From Wolfiporia cocos (taxonomy: Eukaryota; Basidiomycota; Agaricomycetes; Polyporales; Phaeolaceae), in the NCBI GenBank assembly GCA_029448655.1, contig JACCLO010000001.1, positions 1,302,001 to 1,366,000 on the forward strand: a DNA stretch of 64,000 bases. Reading direction: 5' to 3'. The translations under genes and the position numbers were made by a program. Positions 1 to 11,965 of this stretch are shown here, piece by piece (within the stretch, counting starts at the first letter, position 1; each line of letters begins with the position of its first letter). The notes below the pieces were generated by a model. It saw only the letters and a list, made by a program, of their open reading frames with translations, ran no database searches and was not told where the DNA came from.

Positions 1-1
1 G

Positions 2-343
2 CACGAAACCTCCACCGAGCCGCACACCACTGGAGGTACCAACATAACGAATACCTCCGTGATATCCCTTCCCTCCGGGTACCAGCGAGGCCCTCACCTG
101 AGCAGCCGTGTCGACAATGTGGTTCCGCTAACCACTGGATCCTCGACTGCCCCGATTATATTTGCAGAACTTGTGGGCTCAATCAACCAGGTCATCGACA
201 GAATGAATGCCGCCAACACTTCGTATGGCGAACTCCTACGACCCCGTCCCTCAGCGGGAACGGCGACATCTACAACGAACAGGACGCCGAGGCACTCTGA
301 AGAGGGGAACTTGGAAAATTCGTCGAGGCCGACGAATGCTTAG
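2..343 (+). CDS. C-terminal end of a retroelement ORF (partial)
   Basis: An open frame enters from the left edge and ends at TAG 341-343. The 113 visible residues are Thr/Ser/Pro/Arg-rich and contain no domain I recognise. It is placed as a retroelement end because the stop lies inside a purine-rich tract (about 341-350) and a 708-bp LTR begins 11 bases later. This is the usual order of ORF, polypurine tract and 3' LTR. The element body would lie left of the window. It could also be a chance open frame in a decayed element. Confidence 0.45.
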   Translation, partial: HETSTEPHTTGGTNITNTSVISLPSGYQRGPHLSSRVDNVVPLTTGSSTAPIIFAELVGSINQVIDRMNAANTSYGELLRPRPSAGTATSTTNRTPRHSEEGNLENSSRPTNA

Positions 344-350
344 GGAGGGG
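341..350 (+). other. Putative polypurine tract of the left-edge retroelement
   Basis: The purine run AGGGAGGGG lies just upstream of the LTR that starts at 355. This is where plus-strand priming takes place in LTR retroelements. Confidence 0.5.
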
Positions 351-354
351 CTGA

Positions 355-1062
355 TGTTACGGTTATTTTGATTTTTCGAATATCGACAGAACTCACCACT
401 GGGCGAATACGATACAGGGACTTGTTGCGCAACCAACTCCCCTGGCTACTCGTGACTCTACTGGGCGCATCCCCAGTTGTATTAGTCTATAGAGCGCGTT
501 TCATCTTTGGCAGATCCAACTCTGCCACCGTTTCACGTTCATCGTTTGTTAGCTGATAGATGGCGTTCAACCGCCATCATTCATATCTATCGTCTCAGGT
601 ACATCACTACATACCTATCAAATGTTTGGTACTATAGCGTAGATAGTATCGGTGACATCTGGGACGGACTTGACCCCTGAAACCCAACGTAGTATATAAA
701 CTAATGTACTTACTGTCGAGGCTCTTCAGCTCGACCTTGTTGTATAAACAAGAAGTCTTATACTCGTTCTCAAACGTAGGAAACTACGCTCAGTATTTCA
801 CACTCGAGCAATCGAACGACTAAGTCCTCGAAGTGCACACTGACTTCTCGGACTTAGGCGAGTCTTATATTCTATTCGACTCGCACTTGAACAGATTATA
901 TCCTCTAACGCGTATTGGATATTAACCGATCTCCTAAGGACTTCACTTAGGACCCGAAGGCATCTAACGAGTATTTGCCTTGCATACGGCGACGTGCCTA
1001 CGTGCAGAAGAACGATCTATATTCGCGACTCGAATATACGAACGGGTATTCGACCCGTAACA
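355..1062 (+). repeat. LTR, family A, copy 1 (probable 3' LTR)
   Basis: This 708-bp repeat starts TGTTACGG and ends CCCGTAACA, with the TG...CA ends typical of LTRs. A second copy lies inverted at 1282-1988 and a diverged third copy at 60856-61493. The upstream purine tract suggests that this copy is still joined to an element body outside the window. The right flank is CTGTG. The matching 5' flank lies beyond the left edge, so a target duplication cannot be tested. Confidence 0.85.
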
Positions 1063-1281
1063 CTGTGCCAGTAATGGCGTGAGTCCTTGGTCAGTAATGA
1101 CCGGATAGCCAGTAATGGCAGTGGTTCGTGGAGACGGGAGGCGTAGGGTTCGGTTGGTTGGGTGGACAGGGTCCTAGCCGTGAGTCTGGATGGTCATGAC
1201 CTGATGAGGTGTGTTCCAGGTAGCAAGGGGTTGGCCTGGTTAGGTGCTACTGGGCTCATCGTAGTTGATTGGGGTCACGTG
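1063..1281. other. 219-bp spacer between two inverted LTRs
   Basis: The spacer separates the facing LTR copies. Its left part carries three short near-repeats of the type CAGTAATG, each able to form a small hairpin. No gene is seen. Confidence 0.6.
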
Positions 1282-1988
1282 TGTTACGGGTCGAATACCC
1301 GTTCGTATATTCGAGTCGCAAATATAGATCGTTCTTCTGCATGTAGGCACGTCGCCGTATGCAAGGCAAATACTCGTTAGATGCCTTCAAGTCCTAGGTG
1401 AAGTTCCTAGGAGATCGTATAATATCCAATACGCATTAGAGGATATAATCTGTTCGGGTGCGAGTCTAATAGGATATAGGACTCGCCTAAGTCCGAGAAG
1501 TCAGTGTGCACTTCGAGGACTTAGTCGTTTGGTTGCTCGAGAGAGAAATACTGAGCGTAGTTTCCTACGTTTGAGAACGAGTATAAGACTTCTTGTTTAT
1601 ACAACAAGGTCGAGCTGAAGAGCCTCGACGGTAAGTACATGAGTTTTTATACTACGCTAGGTTTCAGGGGTCAAGTCTGTCCCAGATGCCACCGATACTA
1701 TCTACGCTATAGTCCCAAACGTTTGATAAGTATGGAGTGATATATCTGAGACGATAGATAAGAATGATGGCGGTTGAACGCCATCTGTCAGCTAATAAAC
1801 GATGAACATGAAACGGTGGCAGGGTTGGATCTGCCAAAGATGAAACGAGTCCTACAGACTAGTACAACTGGGGATGCGCCCAGTAAGATCACAAGTAGCC
1901 AGGGGGCTGGTTGCGCAACAAGTCCCTGTATCGTATTCGCCCGGTGGTGAGTTCTGTCAATATTCGAAAAATCAAAATAACCGTAACA
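1282..1988 (-). repeat. Solo LTR, family A, copy 2 (inverted)
   Basis: This 707-bp reverse-orientation copy of the LTR at 355-1062 has the same ends. No polypurine tract or coding sequence adjoins it. The flanks are ACGTG on the left and ATGTG on the right, a 5-bp target duplication with one C-to-T difference at a CpG. This fits a solo LTR left by recombination between two LTRs, followed by deamination. Confidence 0.8.
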
Positions 1989-2186
1989 ATGTGACTGCTG
2001 CTGGACTGGACGTGTGGTCGGGGACTAGGGTTCTTAGGCGTGGCTGGTGATGCTGTTAGCTAGTGCCCGTGGTGGTTCATCTGTAGGGCGTGGATCTAGC
2101 TGAGGCATCGGGTTTCCAACCTCGGGGGTGCTCTCGATGATCGGAAAAGGTACTGCGCCTAGAAGCTTGAAATTGGCGTGTGACAG

Positions 2187-2526
2187 ATTTTGTGTATGAT
2201 ATCTTACCCACAGATATTTTGGCACTCTATCTACGCTATCATGGGGCGAAATTGGTATCAGACATTGTTGGTCTTATTGACTGGCCTTGTTCCGGCCACA
2301 ACCAACATTGTCTGTCTCTGTATGCTAACTATCCAGACTTTAATCCTCAGTATCAATATATGAGCATACAGAGACAGGGACCATGTGATAGTGGGACAGA
2401 CAATGCTGGTTGCGGCGGGAACAAGGCTCATGAATAAGGCGAGCAATGACCAACGCCAATTTCGTCCGGCAATTGCATAGATGCAGAATGCCGAAAACAC
2501 TGTGAGTAATATATCATACACAAAAT
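2187..2526. repeat. Inverted duplication of a 7TM-like exon
   Basis: The arms at 2187-2316 and 2395-2526 are reverse complements at roughly three quarters identity. Both arms keep the blocks ATTTTGTGTATGATAT, CGAAATTGG and CATTGTCTGTC. A second, perfect 12-bp inverted repeat sits in the spacer (2315-2326 with 2363-2374). The right arm codes on the minus strand. The left arm has a 2-nt gap that breaks its frame. Confidence 0.75.
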
Positions 2527-2608
2527 TATCTCGGTATACATCGCAAGGCCTACCTGCTGCAATTACTACAGATAGGATAAATGTAACAGCAGACAGTACA
2601 AATTGCAC
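2379..2608 (-). pseudogene. Fragment of a basidiomycete 7TM-like protein (DUF6533-type)
   Basis: The minus strand reads hydrophobic segments separated by FVYDILLTVFSAFCIYAIAG and then RNWRWSLLALFMSLVPAA. This pattern, with a helix, a loop and an (A/S)xRNW motif before the next helix, resembles the middle of fungal DUF6533-type membrane proteins as I remember them. I see no N-terminal or C-terminal exons, so it appears to be a fragment. An inverted, frame-broken copy lies directly beside it. Another multi-pass membrane family cannot be excluded. Confidence 0.4.
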
Positions 2609-3478
2609 TTCGCAACTGGTGGGTTTTTATGTCTGATCAAGAATATGTAATCAAGATCAGGATGTGAAACGTAGGTGAACGGTGCGTGAGCGCCTAAGGC
2701 GATGGTGGTGGTAGAAGAGAAAGGAGGGTCTTCACGAGATTGTCGCGAATCCACGGTCTGGCTATGACCATGGACATGCTGCCAGCTGCGAGAATAAACT
2801 TGCATGAGCGAGAGAGATTGGATGCTGAGGACAGGCACGGCGGTGGTAGCGGCGTCCACATGGGTGAGGCAGAGGGCGAACAGCTGGCCCGGGCTTTCCT
2901 CGGAGTGGCTTCCGCTTTCGATCGAATCAATCCCGCTCGATCACGAGTGGCATGTGTTGCTCCGCACAATGAAATACATGCAGACGGCGCGCTACGGCCT
3001 AGAGAGAAAAGATTCCGTAGTACGATATTTGTATTCCGCACTTTCATGGATATAATAGAGCGCTCCTACGGACCGGGACGATCATCACCCCACTCCCAAG
3101 CTTTGAGACCAAGCAAACCTCATGAACAGGGACCATCCTACTATACTCGGACGGGCCACAAGGATGATATCCGCACCAACACTAAAGAAGACTTCTGCGG
3201 TTGCATGTGGCGTGCAAGTCTATCGTGACCAGGGCGCCTGTGCGGTATCGTATTCGCATCGCGTTTAGGGCCGGCCCGGACGCCCACGGCCATGTCCAGA
3301 TATCCAGAAATCAAACTAAGTGCACCCAACGTGCACGCGGACTGGCACCGGGTTACTGCGACTTTGGCTAGCTTGGGCGCGGTGCGAAGTCCTCGGACGG
3401 TGCTACCTCTTGATCCATCCGCCTCGTGCGCAGTGTCCTACTTCACACTCGTCTGGTGTGAACGGGTCACCCACACCC
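2609..3478. other. Intergenic, no supported gene
   Basis: Open frames occur on both strands, but they overlap each other, lack recognisable motifs and show no convincing splice structure. The right part is the upstream region of the aminopeptidase gene. Confidence 0.5.
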
Positions 3479-6400
3479 ATGGCTCCTCCGCCCCCGCCCC
3501 CGCCCCCGCCGCCCCTCTGCCTGCCCTTCGGGCTGGGCAAGCCGAGGCGGCGGTTCTCTTACACTCCGTCCGGAATGGAGAGAGAATCGTACGGCTCGCA
3601 ACGCTCGAGCATCGAACGCCTGCAACGGACCGACTCGTACTCTCCGACGGAGACATTGGCATCGCACGTCGAGAAGCTCTCTTTCTCGTCGGATACTGCA
3701 TCGTACGTCGGGGTCCCCGAGATGCCCAACAGTCCGCGCCCTGGAATCCTGCGTCGCAAGACCACCAAGGGTAGGGGCTACACCATGCCACACCGTAAGG
3801 AGACGGCACCGCCTACGGAGGTGACTACTGCGCCATCCGAAGAGAAGTCCCAAAGTAAATTCAGCTTTGGCTATGGATGGAGCTGGGGCAGGAAGGAGAA
3901 GGAACGCCTGAAGGAAATGGAACGGTATCACCACAACGAGTCGCGATTCCTCGAGACTGGCATGGACACATTCGCGCTCACTCGGGATCCCTCGGAGGAG
4001 AGCCATCCTCCGATGTACGAGTCGCCACACCGTTCCCCCTCATCCCACTCATCTGCTCCTCGTTCTGCCGCTTCGCACGAGACCGAGACCGAGTATCTGA
4101 ATCCGTTGCCCCCTCAGTCGGTTCGCGCGATGCGCGCCGCAAATCATTCTCGTTCCAATTCTCATGGCTCCGGTTCGACCAGATCAGGCGGACGTTCACG
4201 TGGTAGCGGAGGCAGCGGAAGTGCTAGACGACCATCCCTTGTTGCAGTTGGATCGTCCGATACTCTCGTCGGATCTGCCTACGAGCGCAAGCGTGCAGAA
4301 GTAGACGCCATCCCGGAACATATCGATACCGGTCCACGCCTCAATGCGTTGCGAGAACTGATGAATAAGGACAGCTTAGACTATTAGTGATTATCATAAT
4401 ATAAATTAAATACTTCACTATTTTACTCACGTCGCTTGGCTGCAGTGTAATTCCGACAGAGGATCCCCATGGATCAGAGTACATTGCCGTATGCGACAAA
4501 CGTAGGGAGTGGGTCTCAGGGTGCGTAACTCATAAAATATCAAGCGTCAAAAATTAAGACCAGAATTCGTCAGTTTCACCGGGTCGGCAGGCGAAGCAAT
4601 CATCTCGAAAACGTCAGCGTACCTAGTCACCGACTCTCGCTACTGGATTCAGGCTCATCAGCAGCTTGACGAGCATTGGGAGCTGATCGAAGCGGGATCT
4701 GTGGGGGGGCCTCGGAACTGGGTCGCATGGTTATCGAATCTTGCCGATAACTCGCGCATTGGGATTGATTCGCGCTTGATATCCTACGAGAAGGCCACCG
4801 AGCTTAATCAAGCTCTGCAGACGAGAAACTCGAGGCTTGTTTACCCGCCGCAGAATTTTGTCGATCTCATTTGGAGTAACAAACCGCAACGCTCGAAAGA
4901 GTCTATCTATGTTCAGCCGTACTCGTTCACGGGTCGGGAAGCAAGTGCGAAGCTTGCTGCGCTTCGTGCGTGGATCAAAGAGCAGGCTCCGTCTGTGCCG
5001 ACGTACACCAAGACGCCTCCCAAGCCGACCCAGGAACAGACTGCGACGCTGGTTTCTTCTTTACCCAACATTGGTACGTGGGTATGGCAGGCGAAGTTCA
5101 TCGAAGATGATGTTGATGGTGCTTCACGAAGCCTACTTGCTCAATCTCAGAGGAGATGATATCCCGTTCAATCCCGTCTTTCACTCTTACCTGTTTGTCG
5201 GCCTGAATAACATTGTGCTGTTTGTCGAGCCCGAGAAGGTCACGCAGGAACTTGATGAGTACCTCCACTCGATCAGCGTCGAACGGCTCCCGTACAACGA
5301 GGTATGGAGCTACCTGCGCAGGAAGCCCTGGGGTGAAGGGAAGGTGGGCATGCATCGAAACGTGGCTACAGCCCCTGGTTCACACACGATCCGCAGGTTA
5401 TTATCACGCCCCAGACCTCGTACGCAATCTCGCTTATCTTGACCAGCTTCCGGTACACCGTCCTTCCCTCGCCTGTCGACGATATGAAGGCGATCAAGAA
5501 CGAGGTCGAGCTCGAGGGCCTGCGCATTGCCTATCGGCGCGATGGTGCTGCGTACGTCAAGTTCCTTGCGTGGCTCGAGGAGAAGATGCTGCAGGGCTAT
5601 GAGATCACCGAATACGAGGCCGCGTGGCGCCTCACGGAGTACAGGCGGAAGGGTGAAAACTATATGGGCCTTGCATACGAGAACATCTCTGCAAGCGGCC
5701 CCAATGCCGGTACGTCTACTGTCGGAACGTATACCAGGCCCAAACTATAACGGCGTGTGGCGCACAGCTCTTCCACACTACTCGCCACGCAAGGGCACTG
5801 CCCGGTTCATCGACCGTGAGACACCCTACCTGAAGTAAGCGCAGCGGATCTTTGATAACCTGATGTCTGAACAACCATGTGCAGCGATTCTGGTGGGCAG
5901 TACCGCGACGGTACCTGCGATACCACCCGGACCGTTCACTTCGGCCGGCCCACTGATGAACAGTCTGAGGCGTTCACGCGCGTCCTACAGGGCCACGTAC
6001 GTCTTCCATCCCTACGTTGGAATATGCAGTGCTCAACAGCGACCCGATCAATAGATTGCAATCGATAGTGCCATTTTTCCCGAGGGAACGAGTGGCTATC
6101 AGATGGATGTCTTGGCCCGCAAGGCCCTTTGGCAGGACGGTCTCAATTATATGGTGCGTAGCTGTGCAGCAGCCAAGGCTTCTGCACCTGGCTCAATGTC
6201 CGGTGTATTGCCGTCACAGCATGGGACAGGGCATGGTTTCGGCTCCTTCCTGAACGTTCATGAAGGGCCGCAGGGCTTCTCCTCGCATGTGCCTCTTGTT
6301 CCAGGCCATGTGGTTACCAACGAGCCTGGCTTCTGTGAGTGATGCCTCCGACGGTCGGACCTTCTCTAACGATCTGTCTATCAGACAAGGCAAATGAGTG

Positions 6401-6825
6401 GGGTGTTAGAATCGAGTCGGCTCTCATTATAAAGCGCGTGGATGTAAGTTCATCATCAATTACGTTTTAAAGTTCCATGCCTGGATGGCTCACTCTGTTT
6501 GACAGACGAAGCACGATTTCAATGGCAAGATTTGGCTTGGGTTTGAGCGCCTCACTTGCGTTCCTATCCAGACAAAGATGGTCAAGGAATCGATGCTGTC
6601 AAAGCAAGAACGTCAATGGCTCAAGGTTTGTTACGTTACCATAGATGCCATCATTTGACCAACCATCTTTTCCAATCGCAGAACCATAACAAAGGGTGCC
6701 TCGAGATCCTCGAGCCGTACCTACATGACGACAAGCGCGCTCTGAAGTGGCTTCGCAGGGAGGCAGAGCGTGGCGTCGGTGTTCCCAGACAAGGTCCCGG
6801 CGGAATATCGATAGACTGGGATTGA
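3479..6825 (+). CDS. Xaa-Pro aminopeptidase P with long disordered N-terminus
   Basis: Twelve exons: 3479-4386, 4446-4520, 4574-5073, 5132-5343, 5397-5709, 5768-5834, 5885-5996, 6055-6153, 6220-6334, 6385-6443, 6506-6625, 6682-6825. The product is 907 aa. It would cleave N-terminal residues that precede proline, using two metal ions (peptidase family M24B, creatinase-like fold). The catalytic part begins near residue 289 (RLNALRELM). All five expected ligands are visible: Asp693 and Asp704 (DSGGQY...DTTRT), His767 (GTGHGFG), Glu797 (NEPG) and Glu811 (RIES). Relatives are about 610-650 aa. Here about 290 Ser/Arg/Pro-rich residues precede the enzyme, starting with a run of prolines. The ATG at 3479 was chosen as the first ATG of the open exon, so an earlier exon is possible. 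It converges on NOG1. Confidence 0.9.
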
Positions 6826-7278
6826 TCCCCAGGCCCAAGGCTCAACGTTCAACAGATATACGTGTGCCTGATTCGATCGTTGACAGATTCGACTTCTGTA
6901 TGCTGTGTTCACTACTATTTGTAAGTTTTACATACCCTATTATCTGAGGATGACGTTATATTGTAGGGCAGCTTCCGTGTTGTCAGTGACAATTCCCTTA
7001 TGTTGTACCGTTGCATACTACTGTAGACTTTGAGGACTTACTATGCTACTGCAGCATCTATTTCGGATAAGCTTGTATTGTCGGCTTCACTACCACTCAT
7101 AGGCCATCGGTCTACTTAGCCAACGAATTTATAAATCTTGTGAAACTTCTCCTGACGTGTGGAAGTGTTTGATGACAGTACTACGGCCAGACCGGCTGAC
7201 AGCGTTCCGTGCAGAATCCATAAAATAGCGATAGAGCGTACAATGCAGAGATACAGAAGAGGCGAGCATACAGTCCAA
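6826..7278. other. Intergenic between two convergent genes
   Basis: This AT-richer stretch holds the 3' flanks of the aminopeptidase and NOG1 genes. Nothing else is seen. Confidence 0.5.
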
Positions 7279-9676
7279 TCACCGACGATTCGTCTTGCCC
7301 ATTTTTCGCTTCCCACTGAAGAGATGCTTCGGCTATGCGTTCAAACTGGTAAGGAAGGTTACTGCAGAAGCACAGGGACCGACTGACCATTTTTGTTTTG
7401 ATGGCACGGTCGCTCTCTCCGGCCCTCGCATGCATGTTGCGCTCTCTCTGCCCCAGATTGCGCAGCTTGATAGCTTGTGACGCTTGCTATAGTTGACAGC
7501 AATGAGTGTTTGTGCTGGATCGTCACAGTATCAGAACGCACCTTTTCGTCGCGCAAACCGGCCAGTCTGCGATCGGATCTCGGCTCCCGCTTGCCCTTCG
7601 CAATGACGGCTCCCGAGTTCGCTTTCGCCCGCTTGTTCGACGCGGGCTTCTCCTCGCCGTCGACATCCATCCACTCGTCCTCGTCCCCACCGTCCCCCAC
7701 GGCCGCGTCCCCGTCCTCGTCGACGTCCATCTCCGCGTCCTCGTCCTCCTCGCCGTCGCGCTTCCGCTTTGCGCCTGCGAGCTTCGCCAGCCTCTCGGCG
7801 CGCTCCTGGATGCGACTCGGGTCGAGCCCAGCTTTCGTGAGCTCGGACGTGAGCTCGGTGATCGTGCGAAGGCCCGCCGTGCGCGGAAGCTTCGCTTTGT
7901 TCTTGATCGCGCTCTTTGAGCTTCGCGAGGTGAGCCTGGCAATGCGGGTGGCCTTGACTTCCGCGGCTTCCCGTTCGTCGTCTGAGTCGAACTGCATAGA
8001 TAAATGAGCATGAGTTAGGCTGTGACGGAAGCGGTTCCTTACCATATCCTCCTCGCTGTCGTAGAACCCTTCCGCTTGGAGCTTCTCCTCCTCGCGCTCG
8101 AGCGCTTCAAGCTTCTCGAGAATATCTGGGTCGATGAAGTCGACGACGTTCTTGCCGTCCACGATCTCCGGTATGATGTCCATCTTCCATTCGGGGTCCT
8201 CGAGCAAGTAGTTCTCTGCGGGATATTGTGAACATGCGGATTAGCAGCTGAAAGTAAGAACATACTCTTGAGATTGATATTGTACACTCCCGCGCCGCCC
8301 TCTTCCGCCTCGATATCCCGCTCGAGCCTCGGCCGGTCGGGATCGTTCTTGTCGTACTTCTTGCGCACCTTGATGGCATCCGGAATGAAGGGCTCCCGCA
8401 CGACTTCATCGCGCGCCTTGGGCTGTGCAACGTGCAGACGGTTAAGGATCGAGTTGACCTTGTTGCCCTTGAGCTTCTGGTCCACGCGGTGCTCGAGCAG
8501 CGCGTCGCACGCCTTGTTTTTGAGCTCCATGACACCCTCGTCCGTGTAACATGATACTTGCACATGCATGACGCCCTCGCTCTTGATGATCTCCTCGACG
8601 AGCGTGCGGTTCTCGGGCGAGAGGTCGTCGAGCCGCGTGACATCAACCTTGTTGATCACCAGCATTGTCGGCTTGTTCGCGAAGAGCGGCTTGATGGAGT
8701 GGAAGAGCTTGCACTGCGCCTCGATGGTGTACCCGCACTGCTCGCTGAGGTCCATGAAGTACATCACGCAGCTCTTGAGATGCGCGAGCGCGGTGATGCT
8801 CTGCATCTCGATCGTGTTCATGTCCTCGAGCGGGTGGTCGAGGATGCCCGGCGTGTCGATGACCTGCCAGCGCATGTAGCGGTAGTCGAGGTGCCCGACG
8901 AAGAGCGACTTGGTCGTGAACGCGTACGGCTGCACGTCCACGTCCGCGCGCGTCACCTTGTTGATGAACGACGACTTGCCGACGTTCGGGTACCCGCAGA
9001 TGAGCAGCGTGCGCGCGGTCGGGTCGATCGCGGGGAGACGGGAGATGTGTTGCCGGACCTGCTCGAGGTACGCGAGCGGGTCCTTCTGGCGGCGCATGAC
9101 GGTCGCCATTCTGCCGGCCTCATCAGTGTCTGTGCGGGACGGTGCGGGACATACTTACCGACCAAGGGCTGCCCTCTTCAGCTGCTTGCACCGGTACATG
9201 CTGTCACCGAATTTGAGGAGTCGGACATAGTCCTTTGCGACCTGGTCGATCAGATGCCGCGCCGTGCGGAGCTGACCCAGAGCGAGCTTGTAGTGGTTCT
9301 TGTCGTACAGAACGTTCATGAGGGATGCAAGGAAAGGGTGAATGTCCTGTTCGACATGGACCTGAGCATTCAATTTCACGATCGAACGTTCTCCGACGCA
9401 CATCAAGCATGGGGAATTCGTCCAGGATCGCGCTGAGCTTCTCATCAAACGCATCCTGCGTGAACTTGACCTTGCGCATGTAAAAGTTGCGGATACGGCT
9501 GATTTTGAAGTTTCTGTGGATGACCTTGCACCAGCGCGTCAACACCATCAGCAGGATGTCACTCCGGCAGACCTGCTCACAGTTGGTGTCTTCCGCTGCG
9601 TTTTTGAGAGGACAATGTCCAAGAAGTCGGCCGCCGTGGGCACCGGAGAGATCGCCTTCAGCCCGCTTGTCGACAT
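7279..9676 (-). CDS. NOG1: Nucleolar GTP-binding protein 1
   Basis: Eight exons, in transcript order: 9581-9676, 9402-9524, 9159-9346, 8266-9110, 8043-8215, 7542-7991, 7388-7486, 7279-7332. They give 675 aa, near the usual NOG1 size of about 650. NOG1 is a nucleolar GTPase required for maturation of the 60S ribosomal subunit. Visible features are the N-terminal helical part ([15 protein letters not shown], then [20 protein letters not shown]), the GTPase motifs [17 protein letters not shown] and NKVD, an acidic Asp/Glu/Met tract in the C-terminal half, and a basic tail ending [11 protein letters not shown]. Every junction is GT-AG and keeps frame. A 292-aa antisense open frame across exon 4 is a shadow of this conserved gene. 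Confidence 0.96.
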
Positions 9677-11965
9677 CGTGCAGCCCGGAGAAAAGGAAAA
9701 GGGTATCGATAGAAAGGGGAGGAGGGGGCGGGCAACGCCGTGGTCAACGAGCAGGCCGACCAACTGAATCCCAGGACGGAAAATTTGGATTATGTAATGG
9801 CACGTGGAGGTTGATCGGCGCATCAATGGCGGGACGCCCGCCGGAAAAGGTCAGGTTGGCGCTTGTTTTTACCGGTGGGTGAAACACCGCTAAGTTATAA
9901 ACTTTGGCACATTACTGTAATCTCGCTATTTTATTTACGCACCTCCGGATTTGTATAGCACACGGCAGAATGCACGCTACTAGTGTCCAGTGGACGTCTG
10001 GCATGTCAATGAACTGCCAGTGCGACGATTTTACGTTTTCCCAACTTCCATTCGACACATATTCGCCTGCCTGAGCTATGTGTCCCTGGCCACGTATTAT
10101 TGATGGGAGGTTGCATTTCACAAGTTGGTCAGGACGCAGGCCTGGGACACTCTATGCAGGCACATGGAAATATCAATCATCTCATCGGTATATATTTCGA
10201 TTCATTACGTGTTTTGTCTCCAGGCAGTGAAGAAGAACCTCAGACAAGCTCGTACACAGGGGTAACGATGGCTCAGATCGGGTCACCTCCGCGACTCCGG
10301 ACAACGGTACGCCACGGCTCGTGTTACTTCCGCGTAACCCGAACTTCGTGCACATGATTGTCCGCGTCCGCGTGTTTTCATGCTTTGGGCTCTACAATGG
10401 AAGACGTTGTGACGCTCGCTCCATCATCGTTGTGATTGATTCCTTTCCACCCGATGACTGGAGCAGGACATTGGTAGTTAGATTCAGTTCGGAGTGTGCT
10501 CTTGAGTGGCGCGCGCAGTTCCGCCAGAGTTGAAGAGCGTCAGTACTTATCGGCTTGGCACATCACTACAGAGCTAGATTCCACGCACTCTGCCGTGTGC
10601 AGAACCTGGTGCAAATAAACTGACCTTCAGCTGCTTATCTGACCGAACGCACTGAATAGAAAAATTCACGCGCCCAGGGCATCAATAATTGTGAATTCGC
10701 GGACAACCTCGCTGAATAGCCAACATACGCCGGTGCTGACCTTGCTCCCTATCCTACAATCGCCGAACTGACCGTGGCGCATGTCCGTCGATAACGCTCA
10801 ATCAGACCCTCAGGGTGCGACCCATGACCAGCACGCGAGCAATTCCTGATAACATGTTTGCGGAGCGAACCGCGCCTACCACCACTTACACCACTGCAGA
10901 GTGCAGTTTGCAAACAAGTCACCTGCAAAGTCATTGGAGCCAATCGAGCACCCTCATGTCGGCTAGTCGCTACGCGGCGGTTCCAGTAGCAGACAGGGCC
11001 ACACACGGCGCGAGGATAGCCGGGCACCGGGCGGCAATCACGCCGGGGAGACTGCCGTCATCGAGATCAAAGCGAAGTGCAGCGCTGATGGCTTGACGAC
11101 CTGGCGGGTTGTCGAACCAGTTCCAGGGTACAAATATGCCGGAGAATGCGCAAAACCGAATGGCAGGCGGTGCGCCGATGTGCCGGCCAAGCCACTGCGG
11201 GTGTTCGCGTCACGAAATTATAGTCGGCTTGGCCGCGGAGGACGCGAGTAGATGTGGCGCGCGGCACATGCACCATGCTGCGGCATCGATCTGCTCGTCG
11301 CATGCAGCTCCGTGTGTCGTATGGGCCAGGGATCAAAGACGCACTGGACATTGAGCGGAGGCCGTGGAGGACAGATGCAGCGATCACGGAGCATGTGCTC
11401 ATCATCATTGCTGCAGAGTAGAAGCTGCCATTCTGATACACCGGCGTCACATGCAGCTCGGGCAGCGGGACTGCGCCCACAGGTTAATGGTGCCACGCCG
11501 AAGAACCTTGCGGAGATCCGGCGCGATGCTGGGCTGTCGGCGGCGGAGATTAGTGCAGAGCGATTGCATCTTCGAAAATCATGGGGGTGGGAATTGCAGG
11601 GATGAAGGCGAATATGCTCTGAAACATGAGAAGCCTCGCGGGCGATCACCCAAGAGCGATGAATGATGATGTAGCGCATCCGCCGAGAATGTGCAGCAGC
11701 GATTGCAGCGCGTCGCAGGCGTGGACGGTGGGAAAGGCCATGCGGCATCGACTATTGGGAACGTGATCAAATGGCGGACATGGTTTGTACCTGACAATCA
11801 AAGGCAGTGCTCTGCATTCAGACCCGGCGGTGCGGTTATTGGCCCAGCTTCGCATCTTCCCCATCACGACAGTGCTGCCGTGGGACACGGCGCCAGATTA
11901 TTCACCAATGTATCACTCCCCTCCGTCTCCCATCAATCCGTCCGCTTCCCTCCGCTTTGTCTCTT
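9677..11965. other. 2.3-kb intergenic region, no supported gene
   Basis: The left part is the upstream region of NOG1 and the right end is upstream of the G-alpha gene. Several 60-176 aa open frames exist on both strands around 10750-11800, but none has recognisable motifs or coherent splicing. Confidence 0.5.

Noticed and set aside
2740..3228. 162-codon plus-strand open frame upstream of the aminopeptidase
   Set aside because: No motif, overlaps equally long frames on both strands, and composition unlike the verified genes.
8558..9436. 292-codon plus-strand frame opposite NOG1
   Set aside because: It is the antisense shadow of conserved NOG1 exons 3-4.
10749..11748. Several 90-176 codon frames between NOG1 and G-alpha
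   Set aside because: They overlap on opposite strands, show no domain and cannot be joined by sensible introns.
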